Both the position numbers and the translations under genes were made by a program. A stretch of 64,000 nt of DNA from Paenibacillus oceani (GTDB taxonomy: Bacteria; Bacillota; Bacilli; Paenibacillales; NBRC-103111): contig NZ_JACXJA010000030.1 in NCBI RefSeq assembly GCF_014705615.1, forward strand, positions 57,611 through 121,610, in the 5' to 3' direction. The notes beneath the pieces are model-generated. The model had not been told where the DNA came from and made no database searches. It saw only the letters and a list, made by a program, of their open reading frames with translations. Positions 35,924 through 45,236 of this stretch are shown here, in pieces; within the stretch, counting starts at the first letter, position 1; each line of letters begins with the position of its first letter.

Positions 35924-37501
35924 GTGAAAGGAAAAAAACTTGTCAGCCTGATGACCGTCTCCCTGCTCAGCATAGCCGTAGCCGCTTGCTCCGGAGGCGG
36001 CAAGCCCGCAGCCGACCCGAAACCGGGCGATGCGAACGCACCCAAAACGAACAAGATGCACGAGATCAGCTTCCTCAACTTCGCCTACACCATCTTCCCC
36101 GACCCGAACGGCAAAGGCGTCGAAGCGATCAAACAGAAGTTTAACGCGAACATTAAAGCCCAGTTCGTGCTCCAGTCCGACTACAAAGAAAAGCTGAACG
36201 TCATTATGGCTTCCGGCGATATGCCGGACGTCGTAGCGGTGAAGGACCTCGATTCCAACTATTACAAATGGGCAAAGCAAGGCGCTTTCCTGCCGCTCGA
36301 CGACTATATCGACAAATACGCGACGTTTAAAGGCGTCCCGAAAACGATCTACGACCAGTTCCGCGTCAACGGCAAAATATACAGCATCCCGATGTACGCG
36401 CCGACCTATACGTTCTCGGGGACGATCCGTCAAGACTGGCTCGATAACCTCGGTCTGAAGATGCCGACCAACTACAAGGAATTACTCGAGGTCGCCATCG
36501 CCTTTACCAAAAACGACCCGGACAAAAATGGCAAAAACGATACGTACGGCTTCGCCCTCGGCCAGGACATCTCGCCGACGCATGCGATGGGCGCTTACTG
36601 GTCGCCGGCCTGGTACCATAAAGATAAAGACAACAACTATATCCCCGGCCTGATCGGTCCGGGACGCAAAGAAGTGATCGAGACGCTCGCCGCCGCTTAC
36701 AAAGAAGGCGCGGTAACGAAAGACTTCGCGGTGCTCAACTGGGCGCAGACGAACAAGGAGTTTTACTCGGGCAAAGCGGGCATCTTCATCGGCACGCCTA
36801 CCGGGATGGTCGAAGAATATTACACCGGCCTGCTGAAGGTGAACCCGACGGCCAAAGTAGCTCCGATCCCGTTCTTCAAAGCGCCTGACGGCTCGCAGGG
36901 CAATCCGAAGGCGAGAGGGTTCTTCGGATTGACGACGCTGTCCGCCAAGCTGAAGGACGATCCGGACAAAATCAACAAAATTTTGGAAATTCTCGATTAC
37001 GGACGTCAATTCATCCCGGTTGCCGAGCGGACTCCGCAAAACCAGCAGTTTGACTGGATCATGGGCGGCAACGGCATCGGTTACGAGATGATCGACGGCA
37101 AAGCGGCTCCGAAAGCCGGACAGGAAGCGAACACGCCGATCCAGTATATGCTCCAGCGCCACGAGTTCTGGAAGCCTTGGTCGCCGAACGACGAAGCGAA
37201 TCAATACTCGATCGCCTCCTACAGCTCCAAGGAAATGCAATCGTTCATCGCTACGATCGAGCAGATGGAGAAAACGTACAACAAAACGCCTTACGACGAC
37301 CCGTCGAACCTTGTCTACTCCGAGACGCGAGCGGCCAAAGGAACGGAGCTGGACAAATATTTGCTCGGCGAACAAACGAAGATGATCTCCGGCCAGCGCC
37401 CGATCGCCGATTGGGACAAAGTGACCGAGGAATGGAAAGGCCGCGGAGGCTCGCAGCTGATGAAGGAAATCAACGACGGCATCAAAGCGGTTAACAAATA
37501 A
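35924..37501 (+). CDS. Extracellular solute-binding lipoprotein, LplA/YtcQ type
   Basis: 525 aa. Signal peptide with lipobox (SIAVAAC), then a Gly/Lys/Pro linker. Body marks are ASGDMPDVVAVKDLDSNYYKWAKQGAFLPLDDYID, YSIPMYAPTYTFSGTIRQDWLDNLGLKMP and the calcium-site-like NDPDKNGKNDTYGF. GTG 35924 is preferred (GGAGG 8 nt upstream) over ATG 35909, which contains that site. It follows the permeases and precedes the two carbohydrate-active enzyme candidates, so it should capture the oligosaccharide they process. Confidence 0.92.
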   Translation: MKGKKLVSLMTVSLLSIAVAACSGGGKPAADPKPGDANAPKTNKMHEISFLNFAYTIFPDPNGKGVEAIKQKFNANIKAQFVLQSDYKEKLNVIMASGDMPDVVAVKDLDSNYYKWAKQGAFLPLDDYIDKYATFKGVPKTIYDQFRVNGKIYSIPMYAPTYTFSGTIRQDWLDNLGLKMPTNYKELLEVAIAFTKNDPDKNGKNDTYGFALGQDISPTHAMGAYWSPAWYHKDKDNNYIPGLIGPGRKEVIETLAAAYKEGAVTKDFAVLNWAQTNKEFYSGKAGIFIGTPTGMVEEYYTGLLKVNPTAKVAPIPFFKAPDGSQGNPKARGFFGLTTLSAKLKDDPDKINKILEILDYGRQFIPVAERTPQNQQFDWIMGGNGIGYEMIDGKAAPKAGQEANTPIQYMLQRHEFWKPWSPNDEANQYSIASYSSKEMQSFIATIEQMEKTYNKTPYDDPSNLVYSETRAAKGTELDKYLLGEQTKMISGQRPIADWDKVTEEWKGRGGSQLMKEINDGIKAVNK

Positions 37502-37531
37502 ATCCTAACAGCTAGGGCAGCCATCCGTACG

Positions 37532-37562
37532 GCGCCGCCGGGCTTGCGAAGCCGGCCGGCGC
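37532..37562 (+). terminator. Intercistronic GC-rich hairpin
   Basis: GCGCCG-CGGGCTT pairs with AAGCCG-CGGCGC, followed only by TGTTTC. Lying between the binding protein and a downstream enzyme gene, it probably stabilises the binding-protein mRNA or terminates partially. Confidence 0.5.
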
Positions 37563-37615
37563 TGTTTCGGCCGTTTGACGGCAGCCGTTCTAGCTCATAG
37601 GAGGGGGAATCGAAG

Positions 37616-39421
37616 ATGGAACGCCCTATCGAAGCCGGCGACATGGCAACGCTGAGCCGAATGCACGAGATGCTTAGGCAGTATGTGCCAGTCATCCGGC
37701 GCTGGACGACCCCGGACGGCAGACTGCCCGACCCGTTCGAGACCGTATACAGCGAAAATTACGCGCCTGCCAACGCCGCTGCGGTGCTCGCCTCCGTATG
37801 CAGCACCCGATCTTCTCAGGAAACTTCGAACTCGCTCAGTATAATGCTGGAGCGGACCGTGCAACTGCTGGGCGACAAGCAAGGGGTTAACCCGTTTTGC
37901 CGCGTCTTTTTGTACCATTACGGTCTGATGGCGCTGCTGCTCGCACCAGAAGCCGATCGCTCCAGGCTGATTGGCCGGTTCGGGCCGGATCTGGCAGCTT
38001 ACGAGGACGACTGTGCCGTCGTGAACACGAATTGCGCCGCGCTTCAATGGGCGATGGAGCTGTTCACCGGCGCTCTCGGCCTGCGTGCCGTCGATTATGC
38101 GCTTCTCTCCCACCGGCTCAAATTTATCGCGGATGCGCAGCTGGAATCGGGCTTTATCAACGACGAGGTCAACGAAACGCACAGCCATGACGGCATGCCG
38201 ATCGCTTACCACGCGTTCACGCTGTTCCTGCTTACCGGCGCGATAGCCGTAATCGAGCGTTGGCCGGACGAGTGGCTTGTATCCCGCCGTGAAGCGGAAT
38301 CGATCATCCGCTGCGGAATGGATTGGCTTCGTCATGCGATCACGCCGGACGGCTCGTTCGCCATGGTCGAGCGCAGCAGCTACCAGACGTTTACCTGGGG
38401 CGCGCTCGTCGCCCTGCTCGCTTATTCTTCCGGCGAATCCGGAGACGAATACGGCGCGGCCGCCCGGGACGCCTTCCGCAGCTGGCTGCCGTACGCCCAT
38501 GAGGACGGCACCTACGGCTGCACCCCGAACGTCCTGCCGCATTCGCTGCGGGTCGGTTACGAGACGTACACTCACCTCAATATGTACAATTTGCTCGGTT
38601 TGACCGGCATTGCCGTTGCGGTGAGGCTGCTGGAGCGGGGCGTTCGGCTGCCGGACGGAGACGATTCCGCAGCTACCGGGGATTCGCACGGGCTTGACAA
38701 CGAGGCAGGAGACCTGGCAGGCTTGCAGGCCGGCGCCGAATCGTTCGTCGACAAGCATAGCGGGTACGCTTTTTACAGGGGCGAACCCGGAGGCGCGAAT
38801 TTCTTCGGCTGTACGCTCCGGATGCATAACCGCAAGTACGCTCCGGCGATGCAAGGGTTCCACTTCCGCCTGGCCGGACAGCGGCTTCCGCTCGCCGAGC
38901 CGCGTCTGCCCGAGTATCAAGAGGTGAGCGACCGGGCTCTCCGGGACGGCGTATGGGAAGGATTCGCCGTGACGGACGAGAGCGGCGTCCTGCATATTCC
39001 TGCGGCGACAGACAACGTCGAGATTCGTCCGTCGGACGACGGGTTTACGATGACGCTGGAGACCGGTGTGCTCCGCTGCGAGAAAACGATCGCCGTCTCC
39101 GATTCCGGCATCGAATGGAGTTATGCCCTGACGGCACGCCAGCCGCTGCGTTCGTGCCAGCATGTCGTTCCTCTCCTCGTTCACGATGGACGGCACGCCC
39201 TGGAGATCGCTTCGCTAGACGGCGGCGGACTGCGGCTTCGTTTTGCCGGGCGGATGTACCTGCTCGAATGCCCCGAAGCGGTCTCGCTGGACATGGACCT
39301 GCATCGTTCCCTGCTGTCCGTCAGCGGAGTATCCGCCCAGGCGCGCGCCGTCGTGGCCGGTCCCCTGCAAGCGGGAGACACGGTGCGGTGGACGACATCC
39401 CTGCGTCCCGTCACTTTTTAA
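37616..39421 (+). CDS. Unrecognised probable carbohydrate-active enzyme, 601 aa
   Basis: 601 aa, no signal peptide, so cytoplasmic. Residues ~1-340 are helical with recurrent aromatic/His motifs (NETHSHDGMPIAYHAFTLFLL, SSYQTFTWGALVALLAYSSG, GYETYTHLNMYNLLGLTGIAVA), suggesting an alpha/alpha toroid. Residues ~370-600 are mostly beta-rich. This two-part layout is common in polysaccharide lyases and glycoside hydrolases of the heparinase/alginate-lyase fold, but I cannot assign a family. ATG 37616 has TAGGAGGGGG upstream. It lies in the importer operon, so it may attack the imported oligosaccharide. Confidence 0.75.
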   Translation: MERPIEAGDMATLSRMHEMLRQYVPVIRRWTTPDGRLPDPFETVYSENYAPANAAAVLASVCSTRSSQETSNSLSIMLERTVQLLGDKQGVNPFCRVFLYHYGLMALLLAPEADRSRLIGRFGPDLAAYEDDCAVVNTNCAALQWAMELFTGALGLRAVDYALLSHRLKFIADAQLESGFINDEVNETHSHDGMPIAYHAFTLFLLTGAIAVIERWPDEWLVSRREAESIIRCGMDWLRHAITPDGSFAMVERSSYQTFTWGALVALLAYSSGESGDEYGAAARDAFRSWLPYAHEDGTYGCTPNVLPHSLRVGYETYTHLNMYNLLGLTGIAVAVRLLERGVRLPDGDDSAATGDSHGLDNEAGDLAGLQAGAESFVDKHSGYAFYRGEPGGANFFGCTLRMHNRKYAPAMQGFHFRLAGQRLPLAEPRLPEYQEVSDRALRDGVWEGFAVTDESGVLHIPAATDNVEIRPSDDGFTMTLETGVLRCEKTIAVSDSGIEWSYALTARQPLRSCQHVVPLLVHDGRHALEIASLDGGGLRLRFAGRMYLLECPEAVSLDMDLHRSLLSVSGVSAQARAVVAGPLQAGDTVRWTTSLRPVTF

Positions 39422-39460
39422 GCCCGCCGCTCGATCTCAGCCGGCTTCCGGCCCGATGTA

Positions 39461-39497
39461 CCTTCGAATTCCGCGAGGAGTTCGAAGGTTTTTATTT
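39461..39497 (+). terminator. Terminator of the second importer/enzyme operon
   Basis: CCTTCGAA (39461-39468) pairs with TTCGAAGG (39481-39488), followed by TTTTTATTTT. Confidence 0.8.
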
Positions 39498-39787
39498 TGG
39501 ATCAATCTGTTCAAAAAATTGGACCGTATGTATAATGGAAGAAGAGGAAACTTCAATCTTTTACATCCTTGTGTGTTACCGATAACTCTTATCTTCCTTC
39601 AAACCGTTAGGCGAGTATTCGTTTTTAACGAAGGTTTTTTACGAAGCCGCTCCCCTTCGGCTCTCGCAAGACAGGTTGCCTCTCGCGCAATGGTGTTATA
39701 CAAGGAGGGAATGGTTCGTTTCAATACCCACCCCTTATCGTGCCAGCAAGTGTCGCAGCCCTTCATCATGGGAGCTCGACCTGATGC

Positions 39788-39823
39788 GCCCGCTTATAAG
39801 GTCTAGGAACCGTATAAGCGGGC
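39788..39823. repeat. Perfect 11-bp inverted repeat beside repeat copy 2
   Basis: GCCCGCTTATA and TATAAGCGGGC separated by 14 nt, ending 2 bp before the four-unit repeat. There is no T-run, so it is not a standard terminator. Confidence 0.6.
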
Positions 39824-39825
39824 AC

Positions 39826-40025
39826 ATAAGAGCGGTTTGTACCCTTTATTTTGTCCGAAAACCCGCTTGGACACGGAATAAGAGCGGTTTGAGGTTTGAG
39901 ACTGCTAAAATCGGCGAAAAAGTAGCACACTCCATCAGTTGGATGAAATAAGAAGTGCAAACCGCCTTTATTTACCTCAAACATCCCAAAACGCCGAAAA
40001 TAGAGGGTGCCGGAGACTCTTATCA
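39826..40025. repeat. Four-unit dispersed repeat, copy 2
   Basis: Units at about 39826 and 39884 are direct (ATAAGAGCGGTTTGTACCC, GAATAAGAGCGGTTTGAGG). Those at about 39947 and 39998 are inverted (AAGTGCAAACCGCCTTTATT and an eroded one ending GACTCTTATC). Same orientation as copy 4. Confidence 0.8.
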
Positions 40026-40363
40026 GCGGGTTCACATCCCGAAGGATGAAACTCCAAAAAATCACGACCTTCCTTCACCAACCGCATGGACTTCCTTCGA
40101 CGCCTTTTGTTTTCATCTTGCTGCCGTGCCGCCCTGGACATCTTATTCGGTCAGCTAGCCCGCACGCGTTTCGTATCAGCGAAGCCGAACATGATCGACT
40201 CGCAACACATCTGTTTACAGGCCGCGTCTGCTGTCGAATTGTACTCTTACTCTCACCAACGAAACGGCTGGAGCGAGGGTACCTGTTCCCCTTCGCTTAC
40301 AAACGTGTGGGTCTGCACCTCAAGGGGCCGTTCAGATGCCTGCCCCGGAAGGTTTTAGGTTAG

Positions 40364-40476
40364 ACTTCAAGCTTTAAACTTACTTCAAGCTCTAAACTTC
40401 CAAGCTTTAAACTTCCTTCAAACATTAAACTAACTGCAAGTCTTAAACTTCAATCTTCAAAACTTCACACCCGCTT
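40364..40476. repeat. Degenerate AT-rich tandem repeat
   Basis: About six imperfect units built on CTT(C/T)AAGC(T)TTAAACTT in a GC-rich chromosome. Between the repeat element and the sialidase-like gene. Confidence 0.6.
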
Positions 40477-40667
40477 TCGGTCTCCATCCAGAGCACGAAC
40501 CTCATCACTCGAATTCCACTCCAGACTCAATCACCTACAGTTGAGGCTGCGCGCTTCGACGAACCTTTTCGCCGGCGGACGGATGGAACGCCGTCGCTCT
40601 CTCGCCTGACTCACGCAGCAATCGAACCTGCACGCAACCTAATCGTATCAAACAGGAGGAACTGCCG

Positions 40668-41750
40668 ATGAATTACTGGAAACCGGTCAAGCCGGACGGA
40701 CTGGAGCATGTCGTCATTTACAGAAACGATAACGAGTTTTGTTCGTGGCCGTTTAATGCGGGGATGTGGAAAATAGCCGAAGACGACATCCTGGTCGGCT
40801 TCATGAACATCGCCTGCGACTACTCGGTGCCCGGCAATCTGAAGCACGACCGGATAGAGACGTACAGCCGGATCGCAGCCGTTCGCACCCGGGACGGGGG
40901 ACGCACATGGACCGCCGCAACGGAAATCGCCGATAATTACAGGCTCGGCGAGAAACTGCTGTACGGCCGCAAGCACGAAATCACCGAGGGAAGCGATTTT
41001 GACGATCCTCACGTGCTGCTCGCTTGCTGGAGCACGCCCAATTCCGGCTCCGATCAGGCCCGCGCATGGGTCAAACTGTCGCGCGACGGCGGCGTTACTT
41101 GGGGAGAAGCCAGCATGCTGCCGGACTGCGGCATTCCCCGCTACCAGGGACGGCCCTCCTATATCGTACGCCCTGACGGAGTTATTTTGCTCTTTTTGAC
41201 CGCAAGACCGAAGACGAATCCTCATGACCGTCCGGTCGTATTCGCCTCGTTTGACAACGGCTGTAATTGGAGCCTTGTATCCCTTATGCCCGGCAGCCAG
41301 GAATACCGCGTCATCTGCCCATCTCCGGTCCTGATGCCGGATGGGACGATTCTCGTTGCAGTCCGGTGCAAACCGGCAATGATCGCCGCCTGGAACGAGC
41401 TGTACGCTTCCGACGACGGAGGATTAACGTGGCGATTTATTAACCGCATCAACGATCATGGGGACGTTGTACACTTATCGCTCCTCGCTAACGAGTGTTT
41501 GTTCGCGGTCTGTGGCTACAGGCGTCCGCCGTACGGCATCCGGGCGCGTGTAAGCGAAGACGGGGGTGCGACGTGGGGGCAAGAGCTGATTCTGCGCGAT
41601 GACGGCGGCAGCCGGGATCTCGGTTACCCGCGCGCCGTCGAGGTGCGTCCGGGGGAAGTGCTGGCCTCCTACTACTTTCACGGTGCAGACGATCCGGGCA
41701 GTCACATGGACGCGACCCGTTATATCGCAGGAACGATACTAAGACCCTGA
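40668..41750 (+). CDS. Sialidase/BNR-fold protein (exo-glycosidase candidate)
   Basis: 360 aa. Four Asp-box motifs (RTRDGGRTWTAA, LSRDGGVTWGEA, ASDDGGLTWRFI, VSEDGGATWGQE) define a six-bladed sialidase-type propeller. No signal peptide is present, so it is probably intracellular and acts on imported sugars. I do not see the canonical N-terminal RIP motif of true sialidases, so sialic acid is not a safe substrate guess; related proteins include exo-acting hydrolases and lyases. ATG 40668 follows AGGAGGAAC. It is separated from the preceding enzyme gene by 1.2 kb of terminator and repeats, so it has its own transcription unit. Confidence 0.8.
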   Translation: MNYWKPVKPDGLEHVVIYRNDNEFCSWPFNAGMWKIAEDDILVGFMNIACDYSVPGNLKHDRIETYSRIAAVRTRDGGRTWTAATEIADNYRLGEKLLYGRKHEITEGSDFDDPHVLLACWSTPNSGSDQARAWVKLSRDGGVTWGEASMLPDCGIPRYQGRPSYIVRPDGVILLFLTARPKTNPHDRPVVFASFDNGCNWSLVSLMPGSQEYRVICPSPVLMPDGTILVAVRCKPAMIAAWNELYASDDGGLTWRFINRINDHGDVVHLSLLANECLFAVCGYRRPPYGIRARVSEDGGATWGQELILRDDGGSRDLGYPRAVEVRPGEVLASYYFHGADDPGSHMDATRYIAGTILRP

Positions 41751-41839
41751 GCCCGCCGTCGGGATAGGAATTTCGCCTTCAGAGGCATCCTCCGTTATAC
41801 TGGAAGGACTGGGTGGAAACCTAAGGAGGCGATTTTCTC

Positions 41840-42424
41840 ATGCAGGAACCTTTGAAACGCTGCGGCTGGGTCACAGACAGCCCGCTCTACCGGGATTACC
41901 ACGACCGGGAATGGGGCGTGCCTGTTCACGACGATCACGCCCTGTTCGAGCGGCTCGTGCTGGAGGGCGCTCAAGCCGGCCTTAGCTGGTACACGATTCT
42001 GCGCAAGCGGGAACAGTACCGCGAAGCGTTCGACCGGTTCGATCCGGTACAAGTGGCTGAATATGACGACCGCAAAATAGAGGAACTGATGACCAACGAA
42101 GGCATCGTGCGCAACCGGGCCAAAATCGCGTCCGCCGTTCGCAACGCCCGATGCTTCCTTCAGGTTCAGCAGGAGTTCGGCAGCTTCGACGCTTACATCT
42201 GGCAATTTGTCGGAGGGCATCCGATCCGCAACCGCTGGGAAAGTCTGCAGGAGGTGCCCGCCTCCACCCCCATCTCGGAAGCGATGAGTAAAGATTTAAA
42301 AAAGCGCGGCTTTACCTTCGTCGGCCCGACGATTTGCTACGCACTCATGCAGGCAACCGGGATGGTGCAGGACCATGTGACGAGCTGTTTTCGGCACGGC
42401 GAAATTGCAACTGGCAAATTTTGA
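41840..42424 (+). CDS. tag: DNA-3-methyladenine glycosylase I
   Basis: 194 aa, usual family length. CGWVTDSPLYRDYHDREWGVPVHDD at the start includes the first zinc-ligand Cys and the conserved YHDxEWG. Then LFERLVLEGAQAGLSWYTILRKREQYREAFDRFD and KKRGFTFVGPTICYALMQATGMVQDH, with a final Cys region (TSCFRH). All match Tag, which excises 3-methyladenine from alkylated DNA in base-excision repair. ATG 41840 has AAGGAGG upstream. Single-gene unit. Confidence 0.95.
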   Translation: MQEPLKRCGWVTDSPLYRDYHDREWGVPVHDDHALFERLVLEGAQAGLSWYTILRKREQYREAFDRFDPVQVAEYDDRKIEELMTNEGIVRNRAKIASAVRNARCFLQVQQEFGSFDAYIWQFVGGHPIRNRWESLQEVPASTPISEAMSKDLKKRGFTFVGPTICYALMQATGMVQDHVTSCFRHGEIATGKF

Positions 42425-42642
42425 GGCTTTCCCCTTCCGTCCGACATATGTTAGCCTTCTACAAGAAGCCGAAACTTCAAAACTGCGAAGTTTTACCATT
42501 CGCCGTTTCCATAAGTGCGGGGGATTATCATCAAGCGGACAAGTCCGCTCCGGGGTGAATCGCGTTTCTGCGCGTAGGGTTGTATCCTCAGCCCGAATCC
42601 GACAACTAACCTCGTAGGCCGTCAAAAGGAGAGATGCCGTTC

Positions 42643-43467
42643 GTGAAGTACTTACCCTGGAAGCACGCTTTGCTTGCGGGCAGTTTCGCTTTGTTCGCCC
42701 TATCCGGAACCGGATCGTCAGCAACCGCAGGGGGGCGTCCCTACGACCCGGCCTTGATGCCGATGCTGGCTCCGTTTGTTTTTCAGACTCATTTATTTGC
42801 AGATGGCGGGACGTTGTCTCCCTCCGCATATCCGGCAAAAGGAATCGTGACGGTCTTGGCCTCAGCGGAACCAGCGGCTGCCGAACTCGCAGAGACGGTT
42901 CAGCAGGCTGCAGAACAGCAGCCCCAGGCGGCTCCCGCAGCATCTGCTGCAGTTGCCAGCGCACCCGCCAAGCCGAAGGCCGCCGCTTCAGCCGCATCCG
43001 ATACAGCGAAGAAAGCGCAACCAAACCAAGCCAAAAAGGCAGCTCCGGCCGCAGTCCAACCGAAAGCCGCAACCGAAGCGAAAGCTGCAGACAAGCAGTT
43101 CTCGACGAACCAGCAGGTCGTCACGGTGTCGGGCAAAGAGATTAAACCTGCCAAAACCATCGCCGCAGTCGCCTCCGCTTATACAGGCAGCGCGGAGGAA
43201 AACGGCGGTTATGCCGGACTCGATTATTTCGGCAATACGCTGAAGGTCGGCACCATTGCCGTAGACCCTAAAGTGATTCCGCTAGGATCGACCGTATACG
43301 TCACCGGTTATACGTTCGACGGTTTGCCGGCCGGAGGCATGATGGCGGTAGCTTCCGACACCGGCGGCTCGATCAAGGGCAACCGGATCGACATCTTCGT
43401 GCCGAGTTCGGGCGAGCAAGCCAAATTGTTCGGTTACCAGAATGTAACGGTGTATGTCGTCGACTAG
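42643..43467 (+). CDS. Secreted 3D-domain protein (YocH/YuiC-like)
   Basis: About 274 aa. Signal-like N-terminus (HALLAGSFALFALSG), then a long low-complexity Ala/Lys/Pro/Gln linker (about 70-160), then a 3D domain: VASAYTGSAEENGG, VGTIAVDPKVIPLGSTVYVTGY, MAVASDTGGSIKGNRIDIFVPS. The three conserved Asp residues (VDP, SDTGG, RIDIF) are present, as in MltA-type lytic transglycosylases and stationary-phase muralytic proteins. GTG 42643 is preferred for spacing to AAAGGAG; ATG 42634 is only about 2 nt from it. It is convergent with the deacetylase gene, 12 bp apart. Confidence 0.88.
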   Translation: MKYLPWKHALLAGSFALFALSGTGSSATAGGRPYDPALMPMLAPFVFQTHLFADGGTLSPSAYPAKGIVTVLASAEPAAAELAETVQQAAEQQPQAAPAASAAVASAPAKPKAAASAASDTAKKAQPNQAKKAAPAAVQPKAATEAKAADKQFSTNQQVVTVSGKEIKPAKTIAAVASAYTGSAEENGGYAGLDYFGNTLKVGTIAVDPKVIPLGSTVYVTGYTFDGLPAGGMMAVASDTGGSIKGNRIDIFVPSSGEQAKLFGYQNVTVYVVD

Positions 43468-43479
43468 CAGTCGGCGGCA

Positions 43480-44499
43480 TTATTTGCTTTTGGGCAGCTT
43501 CAGCAGTTCGGGAACCGTGACCAGCCCGTAGCCTTGCTCTCTCAGCTTCGCTATGATGCCGGGCAGCGCTTTGACGGTGCCGGACAAGTCTTGACTGTCT
43601 CCCCCGGCCGAATGCTGCAAAACGATCGCTCCAGCCTTCGTATGGCCAAGGATATTGCCTAACACTTGCTGTTCCCCGAGGTTTTTCCAATCAAGCGAAT
43701 CGACGTTCCAGTTGACGATGACGTATCCTCTGTTTTTGGCCCACTGCAGCTCATCTTCATTGATCGCTCCATAAGGAGGACGCACCAGCTTGGGCCGGTA
43801 ACCGGCGAGCCGGTTCAGCACTTCCTCCGCCTTCTTGATTTCCGAAGCAAATTCGTCCACCGTCAATTTGGTAAACTGCGGATGGCGGTACGAATGGTTG
43901 CCGATCGCATGACCTTCCCGCACGATCCGCTTTACGATATCCGGATGCTCCTCCGCCTTTTTGCCCAGCAGGAAAAAGGTTGCCTTCACGCCATTGGCCT
44001 TCAATACATCAAGCACTTGCGGCGTAAAGCGTAAATCGGGACCGTCGTCGAACGTCAGCGCGATCCGGGGCTCCTTCGCTGCGCCGCTTACCTTGAACCA
44101 GTCCGGGTACTTGGCTCTCAGCTCCGAGAGCGACAGCTTCCGTCCGGACGAGCTTTGCTGCGCGCTTACCGCCGGAGCTTTGGGCGGTGCTTTCGGCTTG
44201 GCGCTCGGCTTCGGCTTGGCTCGCGTCTCCTGATGCGGGGGAACTGCCGGCGGCTCCTGCTTGATCTCGATCGGCTTCGCCTTGGGCGAAACGGATACCG
44301 TATCGGACATCCTCTGCTCCCGCTCGGCCGTTTGCGCCATCAGCTCCGTAAGTTCCTCCGTCCTAACGATGCTGTGCGGAACGTCCGACGCATAGTCCCT
44401 CGGGGCCGGTACAGCCGGATTATTTTCTCCCGAACGCCCCGCGTTCCAGCAGCCGGACGCCAGCAGACAGCATACCGCGATTGCGGTCATCCGCTTCAT
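43480..44499 (-). CDS. Polysaccharide deacetylase lipoprotein (NodB domain)
   Basis: 339 aa. Lipobox CLLASGC near residue 17, a Pro/Lys/Ala linker (about 70-115), then a carbohydrate esterase 4 domain (about 140-335). Its motifs are TFDDGPD (motif 1, catalytic Asp), HSYRHP (HxxxH metal site), RPPYGA (motif 3), NWNVDSLDW, and QHSAGG (catalytic His region). It should N-deacetylate peptidoglycan or another amino-sugar polymer at the outer membrane surface. ATG 44499 has GAAGGGG 8 nt upstream. Single-gene unit. Confidence 0.92.
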   Translation of the reverse strand: MKRMTAIAVCCLLASGCWNAGRSGENNPAVPAPRDYASDVPHSIVRTEELTELMAQTAEREQRMSDTVSVSPKAKPIEIKQEPPAVPPHQETRAKPKPSAKPKAPPKAPAVSAQQSSSGRKLSLSELRAKYPDWFKVSGAAKEPRIALTFDDGPDLRFTPQVLDVLKANGVKATFFLLGKKAEEHPDIVKRIVREGHAIGNHSYRHPQFTKLTVDEFASEIKKAEEVLNRLAGYRPKLVRPPYGAINEDELQWAKNRGYVIVNWNVDSLDWKNLGEQQVLGNILGHTKAGAIVLQHSAGGDSQDLSGTVKALPGIIAKLREQGYGLVTVPELLKLPKSK

Positions 44500-44682
44500 A
44501 AGGCATTCCCCTTCCGTTTTAACGTTAGTATGAAGGTTCGGGGAACGATTTATGTGCCGGAACGCAGGAGCGGTCTCCTGCAAAATGTGGACGCGTCGGT
44601 TACCCGTCTTCCGCTTGACCCGGCCAAGCCAATCCGCTACGCTAGAACCAAACCGTTCTATATGAAAGCGGGGAATTACGCC

Positions 44683-45162
44683 ATGTCGTCTTCTCGCAAC
44701 AACCTTCCTGACGGTGGGGTTTATTCGGAACCTCCGCAGCGCCCGATCATCCCCTTGCCGGCCGATACGTTCGAAGACCGTCAAGTCGCCATCTTACATT
44801 ACAGGCGGATGAACCACTGGCTTGATGAGGCGTTTGAGGAATGCAAGCGCAACGGCGGCTTCGATCACTTGCCCGGCAAAGGAAAACCGGTCGAGGTGCC
44901 GACCGAGGACGTGCTGCAGACGATACTGAAAAATGCCAAAGTTCCGCCCCCATGGATTATGCTGCGCAAAGATATTCAGGAATCGATCGAATATACGCTC
45001 GAGCTGCTGCAGACCCATCCGGATGAACCATCGATCGACGTCCATATTAAGGACATTAACAAAAAAATAACGCAGCTGAACATTCAGTCACCCAGCCTGT
45101 CGCTGCATCGACGCAAGGTGACGAGGGAAACGCTGGAAGCTGAATTCGAGAAGTGGAAGTAA
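44683..45162 (+). CDS. DUF1992 (DnaJ-homologue subfamily C28-like) protein
   Basis: 159 aa. The central segment (about 45-85: WLDEAFEECKRNGGFDHLPGKGKPVE, then a WIMLRKDIQ region) is the DUF1992 signature, found alone or after a J domain; no J domain is present. The remainder is helical with EEFEKWK-like ends. Function unknown, perhaps chaperone-related by name only. ATG 44683 has a moderate GGGGAA 7 nt upstream. It ends in a bidirectional terminator shared with the thioesterase gene. Confidence 0.85.
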   Translation: MSSSRNNLPDGGVYSEPPQRPIIPLPADTFEDRQVAILHYRRMNHWLDEAFEECKRNGGFDHLPGKGKPVEVPTEDVLQTILKNAKVPPPWIMLRKDIQESIEYTLELLQTHPDEPSIDVHIKDINKKITQLNIQSPSLSLHRRKVTRETLEAEFEKWK

Positions 45163-45182
45163 ACTTGTCCGCACACACCAAC

Positions 45183-45226
45183 AAAGCCAGCAAGCCGTTT
45201 GAGGAAACGGTTTACTGGCTTTTGCT
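45183..45226 (+). terminator. Bidirectional terminator between convergent genes
   Basis: AAAGCCAG/CTGGCTTT outer stem and CCGTTT/AAACGG inner stem, between the DUF1992 and thioesterase genes. Confidence 0.8.
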
Positions 45227-45236
45227 CGATATCCGG

